Source: Clostridiales bacterium
GTDB lineage: Bacteria > Bacillota > Clostridia > Oscillospirales > Butyricicoccaceae
NCBI GenBank assembly: GCA_019421385.1
Contig: JAHZFK010000022.1
Coordinates: 1 to 47,854, forward strand
DNA: 47,854 bases
Reading direction: 5' to 3'
Of this stretch, positions 47,772-47,854 are shown in pieces; the first letter of the stretch is position 1; every line of letters starts with the position of its first letter. The translations under genes were made by a program, and so were the position numbers. A model generated the notes under the pieces. The model saw nothing but the letters and a program-made list of their open reading frames with translations. It did no database searches and was not told the DNA's origin.

Positions 47772-47854
47772 GTCCGGTTTGACGGGGCGGTTTTTTTGCG
47801 GTGTAGAGGTACAATACATCTTGGACAGTTGAATAGAAAAGGATGAAGGATAAG
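47772..47854 (+). other. Upstream region of a gene beyond the window edge
   Basis: About 80 nt with TACAAT (47810-47815) as a possible plus-strand -10 and AAAGGATGAAGG near the edge as a possible ribosome site. No -35 of good quality was seen and no coding sequence can be assigned. Confidence 0.3.

Noticed and set aside
1..47854. Mobile elements, CRISPR arrays, prophage or toxin-antitoxin systems
   Set aside because: No transposase, integrase, direct-repeat array or paired small toxin genes were seen; gene content is housekeeping with intact operons.

Overview
The window looks like a chromosomal segment of a Gram-positive, endospore-forming anaerobe of the class Clostridia, most likely an Oscillospirales (Butyricicoccus/Agathobaculum-like) gut bacterium. 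This is inferred from a complete spoIIIAA-AH cluster, Asp23, YlmH, SLH-domain surface proteins, an ApbE/NusG-II/Gx-transporter trio, the DXP isoprenoid operon, and near-consensus sigma-A promoters with strong Shine-Dalgarno sites in otherwise GC-rich DNA. No insertion sequence, prophage, CRISPR array, rRNA or tRNA was seen. The species was not identified.

Layout. 0-9 kb: a short GH13 glycosidase, an SLH surface protein, ylmH and birA diverging from one shared promoter element, an unknown 178-aa protein, an EFR1-type flavodoxin/ferredoxin, and ribonuclease J with a long leader. 9-18 kb: a secreted 3D-domain protein, the NAD repressor NiaR, a gltX-glnS pair, an ApbE-NusG II-Gx transporter-lipoprotein operon, and tyrS. 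18-29 kb, minus strand, two linked transcription units: nusB, an M22/TsaD-like gene, xseA, xseB and ispA; then a roughly 660-nt gene-free stretch with its own promoter, followed by a CNNM-like membrane protein gene, dxs, tlyA, nadK, argR and recN. Its position between ispA and this membrane-protein gene, its length and its dedicated promoter make the stretch a strong candidate for OLE RNA, with the membrane protein as its partner OapA. 29-34 kb: asp23 and the spoIIIA operon, preceded by a sigma-E-like promoter.

34-42 kb, plus strand: a consensus sigma-A promoter and a T-box leader (probable Phe specifier TTC) precede aroF-aroB-aroC-pheA-aroA-aroE/K. This operon takes central metabolites to prephenate and phenylpyruvate. 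The last gene fuses shikimate dehydrogenase to shikimate kinase. aroD and tyrA are not in the operon. 42-48 kb: a large secreted phosphodiester glycosidase with C-terminal SLH repeats, a MATE transporter whose leader carries a terminator-like hairpin, and murD.

Working together: most operons are housekeeping (translation, DNA repair, isoprenoids, cell wall, aromatic amino acids, sporulation). The most notable elements are non-coding: the OLE RNA candidate, the Phe T-box, the terminator-like MATE leader, the RNase J leader and the back-to-back birA/ylmH promoters.
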